NCBI RefSeq assembly: GCF_004126535.1
Contig: NZ_PPCV01000002.1
Location: 124,001-188,000, forward strand
Source: Propioniciclava flava
Lineage (GTDB): Bacteria > Actinomycetota > Actinomycetes > Propionibacteriales > Propionibacteriaceae
Reading direction: 5' to 3'
DNA length: 64,000 nucleotides
Shown: positions 38,251 through 47,418 of the stretch, in pieces
Layout: the number at the start of each line of letters is the position of its first letter
Numbering within the stretch: the stretch's first letter is position 1
The notes under the pieces: model-generated
What the model was told of the DNA's origin: nothing
Seen by the model: the letters and a program-made list of their open reading frames with translations, nothing else
Database searches by the model: none
Translations under genes and position numbers: made by a program

Positions 38251-38256
38251 ACCCTA
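38251..38256 (-). promoter_or_regulatory. -10 hexamer TAGGGT, leaderless type (metallopeptidase)
   Basis: Minus-strand TAGGGT, 7 nt, then GTG 38243. It lies 12 bp from the plus-strand -10 at 38269, so the two promoters overlap. Confidence 0.6.
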
Positions 38257-38268
38257 GCGGGGGTGCTG

Positions 38269-38274
38269 TAGGTT
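38269..38274 (+). promoter_or_regulatory. -10 hexamer TAGGTT, leaderless type (DUF2207 gene)
   Basis: TAGGTT ends 6 nt before GTG 38281. Its expected -35 would fall on the start codon region of the divergent metallopeptidase gene. Confidence 0.55.
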
Positions 38275-38280
38275 CTCACC

Positions 38281-39969
38281 GTGCCGTTCACGCCATCGCG
38301 CCCTCTGCGCACCCTCGTGCTGTTCCTGGTCGCCGTCGCCACGCTCCTGGCGGGGCCCTTCGCGCGGCCCGCCTTCGCGGCTGCGCAGATCACCTCCTAC
38401 ACCGTGGCCGCCACCATTGCCGCCGATGGCGCTTTGCATGTCAAGGCGACCATCGCGCCGGACGCCGCAGGCGGCGATCTGGTGCAGCGCTTTGCGACCA
38501 GCGAGGAGACGACAGGCAACCGTTCCTACGCGTTCACCCTCTCGGATGTGCGCGCCACACGGGGTGGGGTAGACGCGGGGGCGTCGGTCGCGCAGCAGCC
38601 GGACGCCGCCGTGGTGACCATTCCGCTGACCAGCGCAGAGCCGGTCGTCTTGGAGTACACGGTGCGCGGCGCGGCCTTCGACAACGGGGACGGGACGACC
38701 GTGACGTGGCGGCTGTTGCAAGGGCTCAACCTCCCCGTGGAGACCTTCGAGGCCACCGTCAAGGCGCCCGCCCTGTTCACCATGATCGATTGCGCGGCGG
38801 GGTCGGCTACCTCCCCGGGAGCCTGCGGCTGGTACCGCGGTGGGACGCATGACGCTCCCGACCCGACCTTCCACGACGGCCCGCGCCGCGCCGGTGACGT
38901 GGTTCAGGTGACGTTGCGGTTCGCGGCGGGGTCGGTGTCACCGAACGCCGTGCTGACGCACCATTGGACGCTGGATCGCGCCCTTTCTTTGGCGCCCCTG
39001 CCCCTGGGCCTGGCGGCTTTGCTCGCCATCGGTGGCCTCTTGGGCCTGGTGTTCCTGTCGCGCCGGCTGCGCCGTGAGCCGTCTCCGGATCTGACTCCCA
39101 CCATCGTGGGCACGTTCCGCCCGGTCGGTCCTGGCCGCAGCGAGTTCGAGGTGTCGGACGATGTGCGTCCTGGCCAGGTCGGCACCTTGATCGATGGCCG
39201 CGCCGACCCGGTGGATGTCACGGCGACGGTGGTCGATCTGGCGGTGCATGGCTCGCTGCTGATCCGGGAGCTTCCCCGTGGCCGGTTCGCCCAAGGCGAT
39301 TGGGAACTGCACCTGCGTCACGACAACCCGCGCCCGCTGCGTCCCTTCGAGTCGACGCTGCTGGACGCGTTGCAGCCCCACGATGGTGCACCGGCTCGGG
39401 TGTCTGAGCTGGCGGGCCGTATTGGCGGCATCCTGCCCCGCCTGCAAGGGGAACTGTATGACGACGTGGTCGCCAGCGGCTGGTTCGCGCGGCGCCCCGA
39501 CGTGCGCAAGAACGCTTTCGCGGTCGCGACCTGGGTGGGTCTCGGGGTTGCGGTCGTGGCCGCGGGCCTCCTGATCGCCTTCACCGAGTTCGGCCTGCTC
39601 GGGCTCGTCTTGGTCGCCTTGGCGGCCGGTTTCGGCTGGGTGATCCAGGACGTGCCTGCACGCACCCAGGCGGGGGTGAAGGTGTTGACGGGGCTCGACA
39701 TCCTGCGCGGCCAACTGCTGACCCAGCCGACCGACGAAATACCGCCCGCCAAGGCCGAAGCGGAACTGTCGGAGGTGCTGCCCTACGCGATCGTTTTGGG
39801 CGGGCTGGGGCGCTGGCTGGACGGGTTGGCGGCCACGGATGACGATCCCGACCCCGACGAGACCGACCTGAGTTGGTATCACGGTCCTCAGGGCTGGCAG
39901 TTGTCCGATCTGCCGGAGTCGCTGCGCCACTTCATCACCACCGTTGAGGGACGCCTCCTCGAACGCTGA
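38281..39969 (+). CDS. DUF2207-type membrane protein
   Basis: The 562-aa protein has a Sec signal peptide (first 33 residues, cleavage likely after ARPAFA), an extracellular beta-rich domain to about 225, a membrane segment (about 237-260), a cytoplasmic winged region (about 262-415) and two more membrane segments (about 418-460). The last 80 residues include SELSEVLPYAIVLG-like and RWLDGLAA motifs seen in DUF2207 proteins. Function is unknown. The gene is divergent from the metallopeptidase and convergent with glyA. Confidence 0.83.
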   Translation: MPFTPSRPLRTLVLFLVAVATLLAGPFARPAFAAAQITSYTVAATIAADGALHVKATIAPDAAGGDLVQRFATSEETTGNRSYAFTLSDVRATRGGVDAGASVAQQPDAAVVTIPLTSAEPVVLEYTVRGAAFDNGDGTTVTWRLLQGLNLPVETFEATVKAPALFTMIDCAAGSATSPGACGWYRGGTHDAPDPTFHDGPRRAGDVVQVTLRFAAGSVSPNAVLTHHWTLDRALSLAPLPLGLAALLAIGGLLGLVFLSRRLRREPSPDLTPTIVGTFRPVGPGRSEFEVSDDVRPGQVGTLIDGRADPVDVTATVVDLAVHGSLLIRELPRGRFAQGDWELHLRHDNPRPLRPFESTLLDALQPHDGAPARVSELAGRIGGILPRLQGELYDDVVASGWFARRPDVRKNAFAVATWVGLGVAVVAAGLLIAFTEFGLLGLVLVALAAGFGWVIQDVPARTQAGVKVLTGLDILRGQLLTQPTDEIPPAKAEAELSEVLPYAIVLGGLGRWLDGLAATDDDPDPDETDLSWYHGPQGWQLSDLPESLRHFITTVEGRLLER

Positions 39970-39977
39970 TCCGTATG

Positions 39978-40017
39978 CACGAGGCCCCGCACCGTTCGCC
40001 GGTGCGGGGCCCTCGTG
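39978..40017. terminator. Bidirectional hairpin terminator between the DUF2207 gene and glyA
   Basis: Arms 39978-39994 and 40000-40017 pair with one bulged G around a TTCGC loop. The left arm repeats 16 nt of the gpmA-phoU terminator. Confidence 0.85.
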
Positions 40018-40031
40018 TCGTCAGAAACGCC

Positions 40032-41474
40032 TTACAGTTCCAGGCCGGGGTAGAGCGGGTTGGCGGCCAGCATTTCGGCCGAGGCGGCCTTGGTGCGGTC
40101 GGCGACGCCGTCGGCCAGGGTGTACTTCGCCTTGCCGGGCTTGCCCGTGGAGGCGGTCACCGGCGTCGTGTTGGCGAGCACATTGGCGATGAGTTCTGCG
40201 ACTCGGTCGAACTCGGCGGCACCGAAGCCGCGCGCGGTCAGCGCGGGCGTCCCCACCCGGATGCCCGAGGTGTACCAGGCGCCGTTGGGGTCGCGGGGGA
40301 TCGAGTTGCGGTTCGTGACGACCCCGGCGTCCAGGAGCGCCGATTCGGCCTGTCGCCCGGTCAGCTCGAAGGAGGACTCCACATCGAGCAGGACGAGGTG
40401 GTTGTCCGTCCCGCCCGTGACCAGGCGCACCCCGCGCCTGAGGAGACCCTCGGCCAGCGTTTGGGCGTTATCGGCCACCTGCTGCGCGTACGCCTGGAAG
40501 TCGGCGGTGCGAGCTTCGGCGAACGCGACGGCCTTGGCGGCCATCACGTGCGAGAGCGGGCCGCCCAGGACCATCGGGCACCCCTTGTCGATGAAGGGCG
40601 CGTATTCGGCGGTGGACAGCAGGAAGCCACCGCGCGGGCCACGCAGGCTCTTGTGCGTCGTGGACGCGACGACGTCGGCATACCCGACCGGGTTCTCCTC
40701 GCCGGTGAAGACCTTGCCTGCCACCAGGCCAGCGAAGTGAGCCATGTCGACGAACAGGGTGGCGCCCACCTCGTCGGCGATCGCGCGCATCTTCGCGAAG
40801 TTCACCCGGCGCGGGTAGGCGGAGTAGCCAGCCACCAGGATGAGGGGCTTGAACTCGCGAGCATCGGCCAAGAGTTGGTCGTAGTCGATGAGGCCGGTCT
40901 CCGGGTCGGTCCCGTAGGAGTGCTGGGAGAACATCTTGCCGGAGATGTTGTGGCGGAAGCCGTGGGTGAGGTGACCGCCCGCGTCCAGGCTCATGCCCAT
41001 GACGCGCTGCTCGTTGAAGGTGCGGCGCAACTCTTCCCAGTCGGCTTCGGTGAGGTCGTTGACGTTCTTGGCGCCCAGCCGCTCCAGGGCGGGTGCCTCG
41101 ATGCGCTTGTTCAAGATCGCCCAGTAGGCGACGAGGTTCGCGTCGATGCCCGAATGCGGCTGTACGTAGGCGTATTCGGCGCCGAACAGTTCACGGGCGT
41201 GCTCGGCGGCCACGGATTCCACGGTGTCCACGTTGCGACACCCGGCGTAGAACCGGTGACCGATCGTTCCTTCGGCGTACTTGTCGCTGAGCCAGTTGCC
41301 CATGGTGAGCAGGGTGGCGAGCGAGGCGTAGTTCTCGGACGCGATCAGCTTCAGCGAGGCCCGCTGGTCGGCCAGTTCGGCGCCGATGGCGTCACTGATC
41401 CGCGGCTCGACGCTGCTGATGATCGACAAGGCTTGGGTGTAAACGCTAGACGCGGTTGCGGCGTAGTCGGACAC
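40032..41474 (-). CDS. glyA: Serine hydroxymethyltransferase (long form)
   Basis: The PLP enzyme interconverts serine and glycine with tetrahydrofolate. At 480 aa it is longer than the usual 415-435 residues, with an insertion (about 127-165, [19 protein letters not shown]) and an extended C-terminus. The PLP lysine lies in [24 protein letters not shown] and [10 protein letters not shown] are family motifs. The longest frame begins at ATG 41480, but that ATG touches its AGGAG; GTG 41474 has ideal spacing of 6 nt, so I prefer it. Confidence 0.94.
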   Translation of the reverse strand: MSDYAATASSVYTQALSIISSVEPRISDAIGAELADQRASLKLIASENYASLATLLTMGNWLSDKYAEGTIGHRFYAGCRNVDTVESVAAEHARELFGAEYAYVQPHSGIDANLVAYWAILNKRIEAPALERLGAKNVNDLTEADWEELRRTFNEQRVMGMSLDAGGHLTHGFRHNISGKMFSQHSYGTDPETGLIDYDQLLADAREFKPLILVAGYSAYPRRVNFAKMRAIADEVGATLFVDMAHFAGLVAGKVFTGEENPVGYADVVASTTHKSLRGPRGGFLLSTAEYAPFIDKGCPMVLGGPLSHVMAAKAVAFAEARTADFQAYAQQVADNAQTLAEGLLRRGVRLVTGGTDNHLVLLDVESSFELTGRQAESALLDAGVVTNRNSIPRDPNGAWYTSGIRVGTPALTARGFGAAEFDRVAELIANVLANTTPVTASTGKPGKAKYTLADGVADRTKAASAEMLAANPLYPGLEL

Positions 41475-41634
41475 GAACATCTCCTGTGCAAGGTCGTCGG
41501 TGCCGACAATCTATCAACGCGGGTGCCTCAGCCCGGCGCGGCACTGCCCGGCGGACGGTCCTTCCTCGGCGCGAGCCAGGGGAGGGGCCGCTAGGTTGGG
41601 TGATAGTCCCCCAACCACACAACCAGAGGTGACC

Positions 41635-42879
41635 ATGAACGAGACACCCCAGGACAGCATCCAACCCGACGACCAGCAACCGACCGGCGGTCACGAACCC
41701 CGCCCGCGCACCCCACCCGAATCCCGCCCGATGTCGGCACCGTCTTTACCTCCCCAAGGCAGGCCCTTCCGGCCCGAGACCCCCTTCCGGCGCGGCTTCG
41801 GCCTCGGGGCGGGGGCCGGATTCGGCGCAGGCCTCGCCATCATCGTGGCGAGCCTGGTGGCCAGCCTCCTCGGCGGCCTCGTCCTGATGGCTTTCGCCGC
41901 GACCGGTGCGACGCTGGCGGCGGGGAGCACCCCGCAGACCGAGCGACTGTCCACGATTTGGGGCAAGGAAACTGCGGCGAACAAGCTGCGTGCGATTCCC
42001 GTCACGGGCACCATCCAGACCTCCGGCGGTGACGGTCTGGGCCTGACCCAAGGCACGTTCGGCTACGAGGTGGCCGACGTGCTCGACTCGCTCACGGCCG
42101 ACGATGCAGCCGGGGTGGTGTTGCTGATGAACACCCCGGGCGGCTCGATCTCCGGGTCGCGTGCCATGGCCGACGCCATCGACCGCTACCGGCAACGCAC
42201 GGGCCACAAGGTGTTTGCGTATGTGGAGGAGATGTCGGCCTCCGGCGGCATGTACACCATGGCTGGTGCGGACGAGATCGTCGTCGATCACGGTGCCACC
42301 GTCGGCAGCATCGGCGTCGTCATGGGTCCGCTGCAGCGCTACCGCAACGTGACGGCGGCTGGCAGCGTCCTGGGTGGCGTCGTCGTGGCTGAACGCATCG
42401 ACAGCGAGTACATCAGCGCAGGAACCGGCAAGACCGCCGGGGATCCGTACCGGGATCTGACGCCGGGCGAACGCCAAGAGCTCACGAACATCGCCACGGC
42501 CTTCTATGCCGATTTCGTCGACTTCGTGGCGGCCAAGCGGGGCATCGAGAAGTCGGTGATCGTCGACCAGTTGGGGGCCGGTTTGTTCGCGCCCGCCGAC
42601 GCGCAGCGCTATGGCCTCATCGACGCGCAGATGGGGCGCGATGAGGCGTTGCGGCACTTCGCCGAGAAGGCAGGTGTCGATCCGAACAACACCCGGCTGG
42701 TGCAGTCGGCGGGCTCCTCGCTGCTGAACCAGTTGTTCGGCGCCGACGCGCGCCCCCTGGGGGTGTCACCGGCGGTGAAGCCCACCGGCGGTCAGCCCGC
42801 ACGCGCGTCCGCGGCGATCTGCGCCACTTCGGTGAAGCCGGTCGCCCTTCACGGGGATCTCTCCGCGTTCTGCGGGTAA
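41635..42879 (+). CDS. SppA-like S49 signal peptide peptidase
   Basis: A 414-aa membrane protease. A polar, Pro-rich N-terminus (about 60 residues) leads to one membrane segment (about 64-96), then the ClpP-fold S49 domain. The nucleophile is the Ser in EEMSASGGMY and the general-base Lys lies in the AKRGI stretch (about residue 302). It likely cleaves remnant signal peptides or lipoprotein pieces at the membrane. A TAGGTT hexamer at 41592-41597 may be the -10 with a 30-nt leader. It ends with a Cys-containing tail of unclear meaning. Confidence 0.88.
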   Translation: MNETPQDSIQPDDQQPTGGHEPRPRTPPESRPMSAPSLPPQGRPFRPETPFRRGFGLGAGAGFGAGLAIIVASLVASLLGGLVLMAFAATGATLAAGSTPQTERLSTIWGKETAANKLRAIPVTGTIQTSGGDGLGLTQGTFGYEVADVLDSLTADDAAGVVLLMNTPGGSISGSRAMADAIDRYRQRTGHKVFAYVEEMSASGGMYTMAGADEIVVDHGATVGSIGVVMGPLQRYRNVTAAGSVLGGVVVAERIDSEYISAGTGKTAGDPYRDLTPGERQELTNIATAFYADFVDFVAAKRGIEKSVIVDQLGAGLFAPADAQRYGLIDAQMGRDEALRHFAEKAGVDPNNTRLVQSAGSSLLNQLFGADARPLGVSPAVKPTGGQPARASAAICATSVKPVALHGDLSAFCG

Positions 42880-42923
42880 CACCCTGAGGCTGGGTGCTGA
42901 GAGCACGCGGCGCAGGACGCATC

Positions 42924-42958
42924 GATGGCCGGTGCCTCGTGACGAGGCGCCGGCCATC
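42924..42958. terminator. Hairpin terminator between sppA-like and DoxX genes
   Basis: A 15-bp stem (42924-42938 with 42944-42958, one T-G pair) with a 5-nt loop, between convergent genes. Confidence 0.8.
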
Positions 42959-43024
42959 GGCGTTTCCGGGCCCCGTAGCGCGTCGAGGCGCGTCAGGGGG
43001 CGGCGGCCACGCCGTGGGCGTGGC

Positions 43025-43387
43025 CTAGCGCGCGACGAAACCCAGCAGCGCGGAGGCGAGACAGGCAAGCCCCAGGATCAGTGCAGGGGCGTAGGGCTCC
43101 TTGCGCCGCACGTGGGTGGCCAGGGCCCCTGCCATCGTCGCGGCCAGGCACAAGGAGGCGATGGGCGTCAGGATGGGTGCCACGTTCAGCAGCCGCGGAA
43201 CGATCAGGCCTACCGCGCCGAGCAGTTCGGCGACCCCGATCGCGCGGACCACGGCAGGGGTGTACTCCTCGACCCAGGTCATCCCCCGGGTCTTCAGCCG
43301 CTCGTACGGGGTCGCGATCTTCACGATCCCCGCCGCCGCGAACACGGCGGCCAACAGACCGTTGATGCTCCACAGTGCGATGATCAT
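43025..43387 (-). CDS. DoxX-family membrane protein
   Basis: The 120-aa protein has four hydrophobic segments (about 4-22, 44-64, 69-88, 98-117) and the DoxX-like pattern: AAAGIVKIATP in the first helix region and AIGVAELLGAVGLIVP in the second. DoxX-like proteins are small membrane components often linked to redox or detoxification, with no firm biochemical role. It lies 24 bp downstream of rlmB on the same strand and could be cotranscribed with cysS-rlmB. Confidence 0.85.
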   Translation of the reverse strand: MIIALWSINGLLAAVFAAAGIVKIATPYERLKTRGMTWVEEYTPAVVRAIGVAELLGAVGLIVPRLLNVAPILTPIASLCLAATMAGALATHVRRKEPYAPALILGLACLASALLGFVAR

Positions 43388-43411
43388 GCAGGCTCCCTCC
43401 GGGCCTTGAGG

Positions 43412-44416
43412 TTAGGCGTCCGCTCGGGCCGCCTCGATGGCGTACAACGCGATGGAAGCAGCCACGGACGCGTTGAGGCTCTCCACCGCGGAACTGATCG
43501 GGATGGATGCCAGCACGTCGCAGTTGTCGCGCACGAGGCGAGACAGGCCGTCGCCTTCGGAGCCGACGACCAGCAGCACGGGGCCGTCCACGCCGGGAAT
43601 GTCGGCGATCGGGGTTTCCCCTTCGCCCGCAAGACCCACCACGACGAAGCCCGCGTCGGCGTACTCCTTGATGACCCGGTTGAGGTTCGTCGCCAAGGCG
43701 ATCGGAACCCGCGCCGCAGCACCGGCTGACGTCTTCCACGAGGCAGCCGTCATGTGGGCCGAACGGCGCTCGGGCAAGATGATGCCCGCCGCGCCGAACG
43801 CAGCCGCCGAACGGATGATGGCGCCCAGGTTGCGCGGATCGGTGATCGAGTCGCATGCGACCACCAGCGGGGCCGTGTGGTCCAACGCCGCATCGAGCAC
43901 GTCGCCGGGATGGGCGTATTCGAACTCGGGAAGCTGGAGCGCAACCCCCTGGTGGACGGCCCCCGCGGTCATGCGGTCGAGTTCGGAGCGGGACGCCTGC
44001 AACAGCGTCTGCCCCTGCTCGGCCGCGAGCCGCAGAATGTCGCTGACCCGTGAGTCGCGCTCAGCGCCCTCCATGAGGTAGCCGCGCCGCACGGGCAGGC
44101 CCGCCTGAAGCGCCTCCAAGACGGCGTTGCGTCCGATGACCCATTCCGCGCCCGGTGCCTTGCGCTGCTCGGTACGGACCCGCTGCTCGCCCGGAGGGGT
44201 CCGGCGCCCGCGCGGCTTGTTCCCCGAGATGGGCGACTCCTCAGGCCGGCGGTTGCGATAGGCCTTGTGGTAGGGGCGATCCTCGGCCTTCGGGGTGGGG
44301 CCGCGGCCCTCCAGACCCCGCTTGACGCGGCCGCCCGATCCGGCGGTGATCCCGGAGTTCCCAATGCCCTTGCCGCGCTTGCGGACGGCTCCCTTACGTT
44401 GACTGTTCCCGGCCAT
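43412..44416 (-). CDS. rlmB: 23S rRNA (guanosine-2'-O-)-methyltransferase RlmB
   Basis: The 334-aa SpoU-class enzyme methylates the 2'-O of a conserved G in 23S rRNA (G2251 in E. coli). After a basic, Gly/Arg-rich N-terminal extension of about 80 residues comes the RNA-binding domain (VIGRNAVLEAL) and the trefoil-knot catalytic domain: NLGAIIRSAAAFG (motif 1), LLVVGSEGDGLSRLV (motif 2) and IPISSAVESLNASVA (motif 3). It starts 5 nt after the cysS stop, the typical actinobacterial cysS-rlmB pair. Confidence 0.95.
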   Translation of the reverse strand: MAGNSQRKGAVRKRGKGIGNSGITAGSGGRVKRGLEGRGPTPKAEDRPYHKAYRNRRPEESPISGNKPRGRRTPPGEQRVRTEQRKAPGAEWVIGRNAVLEALQAGLPVRRGYLMEGAERDSRVSDILRLAAEQGQTLLQASRSELDRMTAGAVHQGVALQLPEFEYAHPGDVLDAALDHTAPLVVACDSITDPRNLGAIIRSAAAFGAAGIILPERRSAHMTAASWKTSAGAAARVPIALATNLNRVIKEYADAGFVVVGLAGEGETPIADIPGVDGPVLLVVGSEGDGLSRLVRDNCDVLASIPISSAVESLNASVAASIALYAIEAARADA

Positions 44417-44421
44417 GATGA

Positions 44422-45849
44422 TCAGGCCTTCCCGAGGCTCCAGCGAGCCCCATCCTTGGTGTCCTCAATGGTCAGGCCCGCGTCCTTAAGCGCGTCCCGA
44501 ATGGCGTCGGCGGACGCCCAGTCCTTGCGTGCTCGCGCCTGCTCGCGCTGGCTGAGCACCGTTTGGACGAGGCGGTCGACCACGGGGGTGAGGTCGTCGG
44601 TGGATGCGGCGGACGCCCACTCCGGCGCGGCAGGATCCAACCCCAGGACGCCGAGCATGGCCGTCACGGACGCCAGCGCGGCGCCGACGGCGGGCAGATC
44701 GCCCCGGTCGAGCGCCTGGTTGCCTTCGCGCACCGTGTTGAACAGCACCGCCAGCGCCTGCGGGGTGCCGAGGTCGTCGTCCATGGCGGCGGCGAAGTCG
44801 GCAGGCACCTGCCCGAGGGGCTCGTCCCCTGCGAGTTCGACGGCCGAGAGCTTGGCTGCGGCACGGGCCAGGAAGGAGTCGACGCGCTCGAGTTGGGCTG
44901 CCGATTCGGCCAGCGACTCATCGGACAGTTCCACCGAGGAGCGGTAGTGCGGGCCTGCCAGGTAGAGCCGGATCGCACGCCCGCCGTAGCGGGCGACGGC
45001 CTCCAGCACGTCGGCGGTGTTCCCCAGCGACTTGCTCATCTTTTCGCCGGCCTGGGTCACCCACGCGTTATGGACCCAGAAGTTCGCGAACGGGCGACCC
45101 GCAGCGCGCGACTGGGCCAGTTCGTTCTCGTGATGGGGGAAGCGCAGATCGAGGCCGCCACCGTGAATGTCAAAGCTCGGGCCCAGGTACTTGCCCGCCA
45201 TCGCGGAGCATTCGATGTGCCAGCCGGGGCGCCCCTTGCCCCAAGGCGAATCCCACGAAGCGGTGTCCGGTTCGCCGGGCTTGGTGCCCTTCCACAGCGC
45301 GAAGTCGCGTGGATCACGCTTGCCGCGTTCCTCGACGCCTTCCCCGGTGACCATCTCGTCGGCCTTCTGACCGGACAGTTCCCCATAGGAGGGCCAGCTG
45401 GCCACGTCGAAGTAGACGTCCCCGGACCCGTCGGGGGCGGCGTAGGCGTGCTGGTTGGCGATGAGGATCTCGATGAGCTCGATCATCTCCGGGATGTGGG
45501 CGGTGGCATGCGGCTCGTAGGTGGGCGCCTTGATCCCCAGGGCCCGATAGGCCTCGTGGAAGATCCGCTCGACGCGATAACCCAGCGCGTACCACGGCTC
45601 GCCCGACTCCTGGGCGAGCAGGAGGATCTTGTCGTCGATGTCGGTGATGTTCGAGATCAGCGTGACCTCATAGCCGGTGTGCTCCAGCCAGCGGCGCAAG
45701 ACGTCAAAGTTGACCTCCTTGCGGACGTGACCCAGGTGCGGCGCCTTCTGAACCGTCGGGCCGCAGGCGTAAATCGACACGTGCCCCTCCACGAGGGGGA
45801 CGAAGTCGCGCTTCATGCGGCTGGCGGTGTCATACAGGCGAAGGCTCAC
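44422..45849 (-). CDS. cysS: Cysteinyl-tRNA synthetase
   Basis: The 475-aa class I synthetase charges tRNA-Cys. HLGHV is the HIGH motif, preceded by zinc ligand Cys29 (YACGPTVQ); GWHIECSAM and HHENE supply the other zinc ligands, and [11 protein letters not shown] is the KMSKS loop. A C-terminal helical domain follows. The close homologue MshC (mycothiol synthesis) is shorter and lacks this anticodon-binding domain, so CysS is preferred. A TAGGAT hexamer ends 6 nt before GTG 45849. Confidence 0.94.
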   Translation of the reverse strand: MSLRLYDTASRMKRDFVPLVEGHVSIYACGPTVQKAPHLGHVRKEVNFDVLRRWLEHTGYEVTLISNITDIDDKILLLAQESGEPWYALGYRVERIFHEAYRALGIKAPTYEPHATAHIPEMIELIEILIANQHAYAAPDGSGDVYFDVASWPSYGELSGQKADEMVTGEGVEERGKRDPRDFALWKGTKPGEPDTASWDSPWGKGRPGWHIECSAMAGKYLGPSFDIHGGGLDLRFPHHENELAQSRAAGRPFANFWVHNAWVTQAGEKMSKSLGNTADVLEAVARYGGRAIRLYLAGPHYRSSVELSDESLAESAAQLERVDSFLARAAAKLSAVELAGDEPLGQVPADFAAAMDDDLGTPQALAVLFNTVREGNQALDRGDLPAVGAALASVTAMLGVLGLDPAAPEWASAASTDDLTPVVDRLVQTVLSQREQARARKDWASADAIRDALKDAGLTIEDTKDGARWSLGKA

Positions 45850-45855
45850 CTGGGC

Positions 45856-45861
45856 ATCCTA
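45856..45861 (-). promoter_or_regulatory. -10 hexamer TAGGAT, leaderless type (cysS)
   Basis: Minus-strand TAGGAT, 6 nt, then GTG 45849. Confidence 0.6.
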
Positions 45862-45894
45862 TCGAGGCGAGCCCGAAGGCAGGAGAAAGGCCGC

Positions 45895-47274
45895 TCAGCG
45901 TCCCGCTCGGCGCCGCAGCGCATCGATGTCCAGATGGTCGGGCAGCACCTCGGTTCCGGGGGCGTAGGCCTCGGCCTCCCAGGGATCCACGGGCATGTCC
46001 TGGTCGTCGACGAACCCCTGCGAAGGATCGAGCGGGTTGACCAACTGCCGCTGCTCGCCCAGCGGGCTGATCATCTCCGAGGAGATCACTTCGTCGGGCA
46101 GCGCTGACAGCACATCGCGGATGTACCCCTGCACCGCCTCGGTCAGCGGAACCTCGCGCCGTTCGCGCTGGGACTGGTACCAGCGGTAGTCGAGTACCTC
46201 GTGGAAGATCTGGGCCGGTTCACGCTTGCCCGCCAGGTCGGGCGGGATCGCCGTGACGACCGGCTCGAAGGCGTTCATCAGCCACTGGTGGGCTGCCACT
46301 GACTCCTCGGTGTGGCTGAGGTTGTTCTGGGCCCGGTAGGTGTCCAGGTCATTGAGGAGTCGCCGTGCCTGGTTCTCCTCGGTGTCCAGGCCCGTGAGCC
46401 GCAAGAGGCGTCGGCTGTGGTGGCCCGCATCCACCACCTTGGGCTGGATGCGGATCGTCTCGCCGGTAGGGGACGTCTGGATGTCGAGTTCGGCGACATC
46501 GAAGCCCAAGGTGTTGAGGCGGCGCACGCGTGACTCGATGCGCGACAACTCGCTCCCGGCGAACTCCTCCACGCCCGTGAGTTCCTGCCACAGGTCGTGG
46601 TAGCGGGTCTCGATCTGCTTGACCAGGGCCAGCGGATCGAGTTGCTCATCAAGCATGCGGCCCTCCTTCAGATCGGAGAACTCGCCAAAGAGGTTCACCA
46701 CGGCGATGTCGAGATCGTGGAGGCGTTGCCCATCGGACAAGGTGTCGTGCAGTTCGCCAGTCTCCGCGTCCACCAGGTAGGCGGCGAACTCGCCCGCGTC
46801 CCGCCGGAACAAGATGTTCGACAGGGACACGTCGCCCCACAGAAACCCGGTCAGATGCAGGCGGGCCAACAAGACCACCATGGCGTCGATCAACCGTGAG
46901 ACCGTCTCGCGTCGCACACCCGTGGAGAAAAGAGAGCGGTACGGCAAGGAGAACTGCAGGTGGCGGGTCAGCAGGATCGAATCCAGCGGCGAACCGTGCG
47001 CATCCACCCGGCCGGAGACGACGCCGGACGGTTCGACGGCTGGGGCCCGGAGGCGATTGAGATCGGTCAGCATCCGGTACTCGTGCATCGCCGAACCTTC
47101 GAGGACCTCCTTGGCGGCGAACACCTCCGAACCGACCTGAATGAACCGGACGACGTGGCGGGAAATACCGCGGGGGAGGGCCACCAAGACGTCGTTAGGC
47201 CACTGCTCGAGGGGAAGGTGCCACGGCAGCGGAATCAGGCGGGCGTCGGGCTGAGCCGCAAGGAAGCGAGGCAC
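45895..47274 (-). CDS. DUF4032 protein with protein-kinase-like fold
   Basis: The 459-aa cytoplasmic protein belongs to an actinobacterial family usually called DUF4032 (name recalled). Residues about 30-200 resemble an atypical kinase of the lipopolysaccharide-kinase type: a VFAAKEVLEGSAMHEY region for the ATP lysine and Glu, GFLWGDVSLSNILF as catalytic loop and YLVDAETGE as metal-binding Asp. The rest is alpha-helical with an acidic end. The substrate is unknown. GTG 47274 (PRFLAAQPD) is chosen by similarity; an in-frame TTG at 47286 exists. No SD is evident. Confidence 0.78.
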   Translation of the reverse strand: MPRFLAAQPDARLIPLPWHLPLEQWPNDVLVALPRGISRHVVRFIQVGSEVFAAKEVLEGSAMHEYRMLTDLNRLRAPAVEPSGVVSGRVDAHGSPLDSILLTRHLQFSLPYRSLFSTGVRRETVSRLIDAMVVLLARLHLTGFLWGDVSLSNILFRRDAGEFAAYLVDAETGELHDTLSDGQRLHDLDIAVVNLFGEFSDLKEGRMLDEQLDPLALVKQIETRYHDLWQELTGVEEFAGSELSRIESRVRRLNTLGFDVAELDIQTSPTGETIRIQPKVVDAGHHSRRLLRLTGLDTEENQARRLLNDLDTYRAQNNLSHTEESVAAHQWLMNAFEPVVTAIPPDLAGKREPAQIFHEVLDYRWYQSQRERREVPLTEAVQGYIRDVLSALPDEVISSEMISPLGEQRQLVNPLDPSQGFVDDQDMPVDPWEAEAYAPGTEVLPDHLDIDALRRRAGR

Positions 47275-47362
47275 GGCCCTATTCAACCATCTACGCCCTC
47301 AGCGCACCGGGGGACGCGCAGGTCGGCTGGGCGGGGCGTCCTTCGCAGCCGGGCCCGAGCAG

Positions 47363-47404
47363 CACCACGGCCCCGCCGCGACGAGCGCGGGCGGGGCCGT
47401 GGTG
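47363..47404. terminator. Hairpin terminator downstream of the sugar ABC ATPase gene
   Basis: A perfect 15-bp stem (47363-47377 with 47390-47404) and 12-nt loop region, 14 bp past the ATPase stop. Confidence 0.82.
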
Positions 47405-47418
47405 GACGAACGCGAGGA

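Noticed and set aside
44422-45849. Reading cysS as the mycothiol ligase mshC
   Set aside because: At 475 aa with a full C-terminal domain, KMSKSLGNT and an adjacent rlmB it fits CysS better; MshC is shorter.
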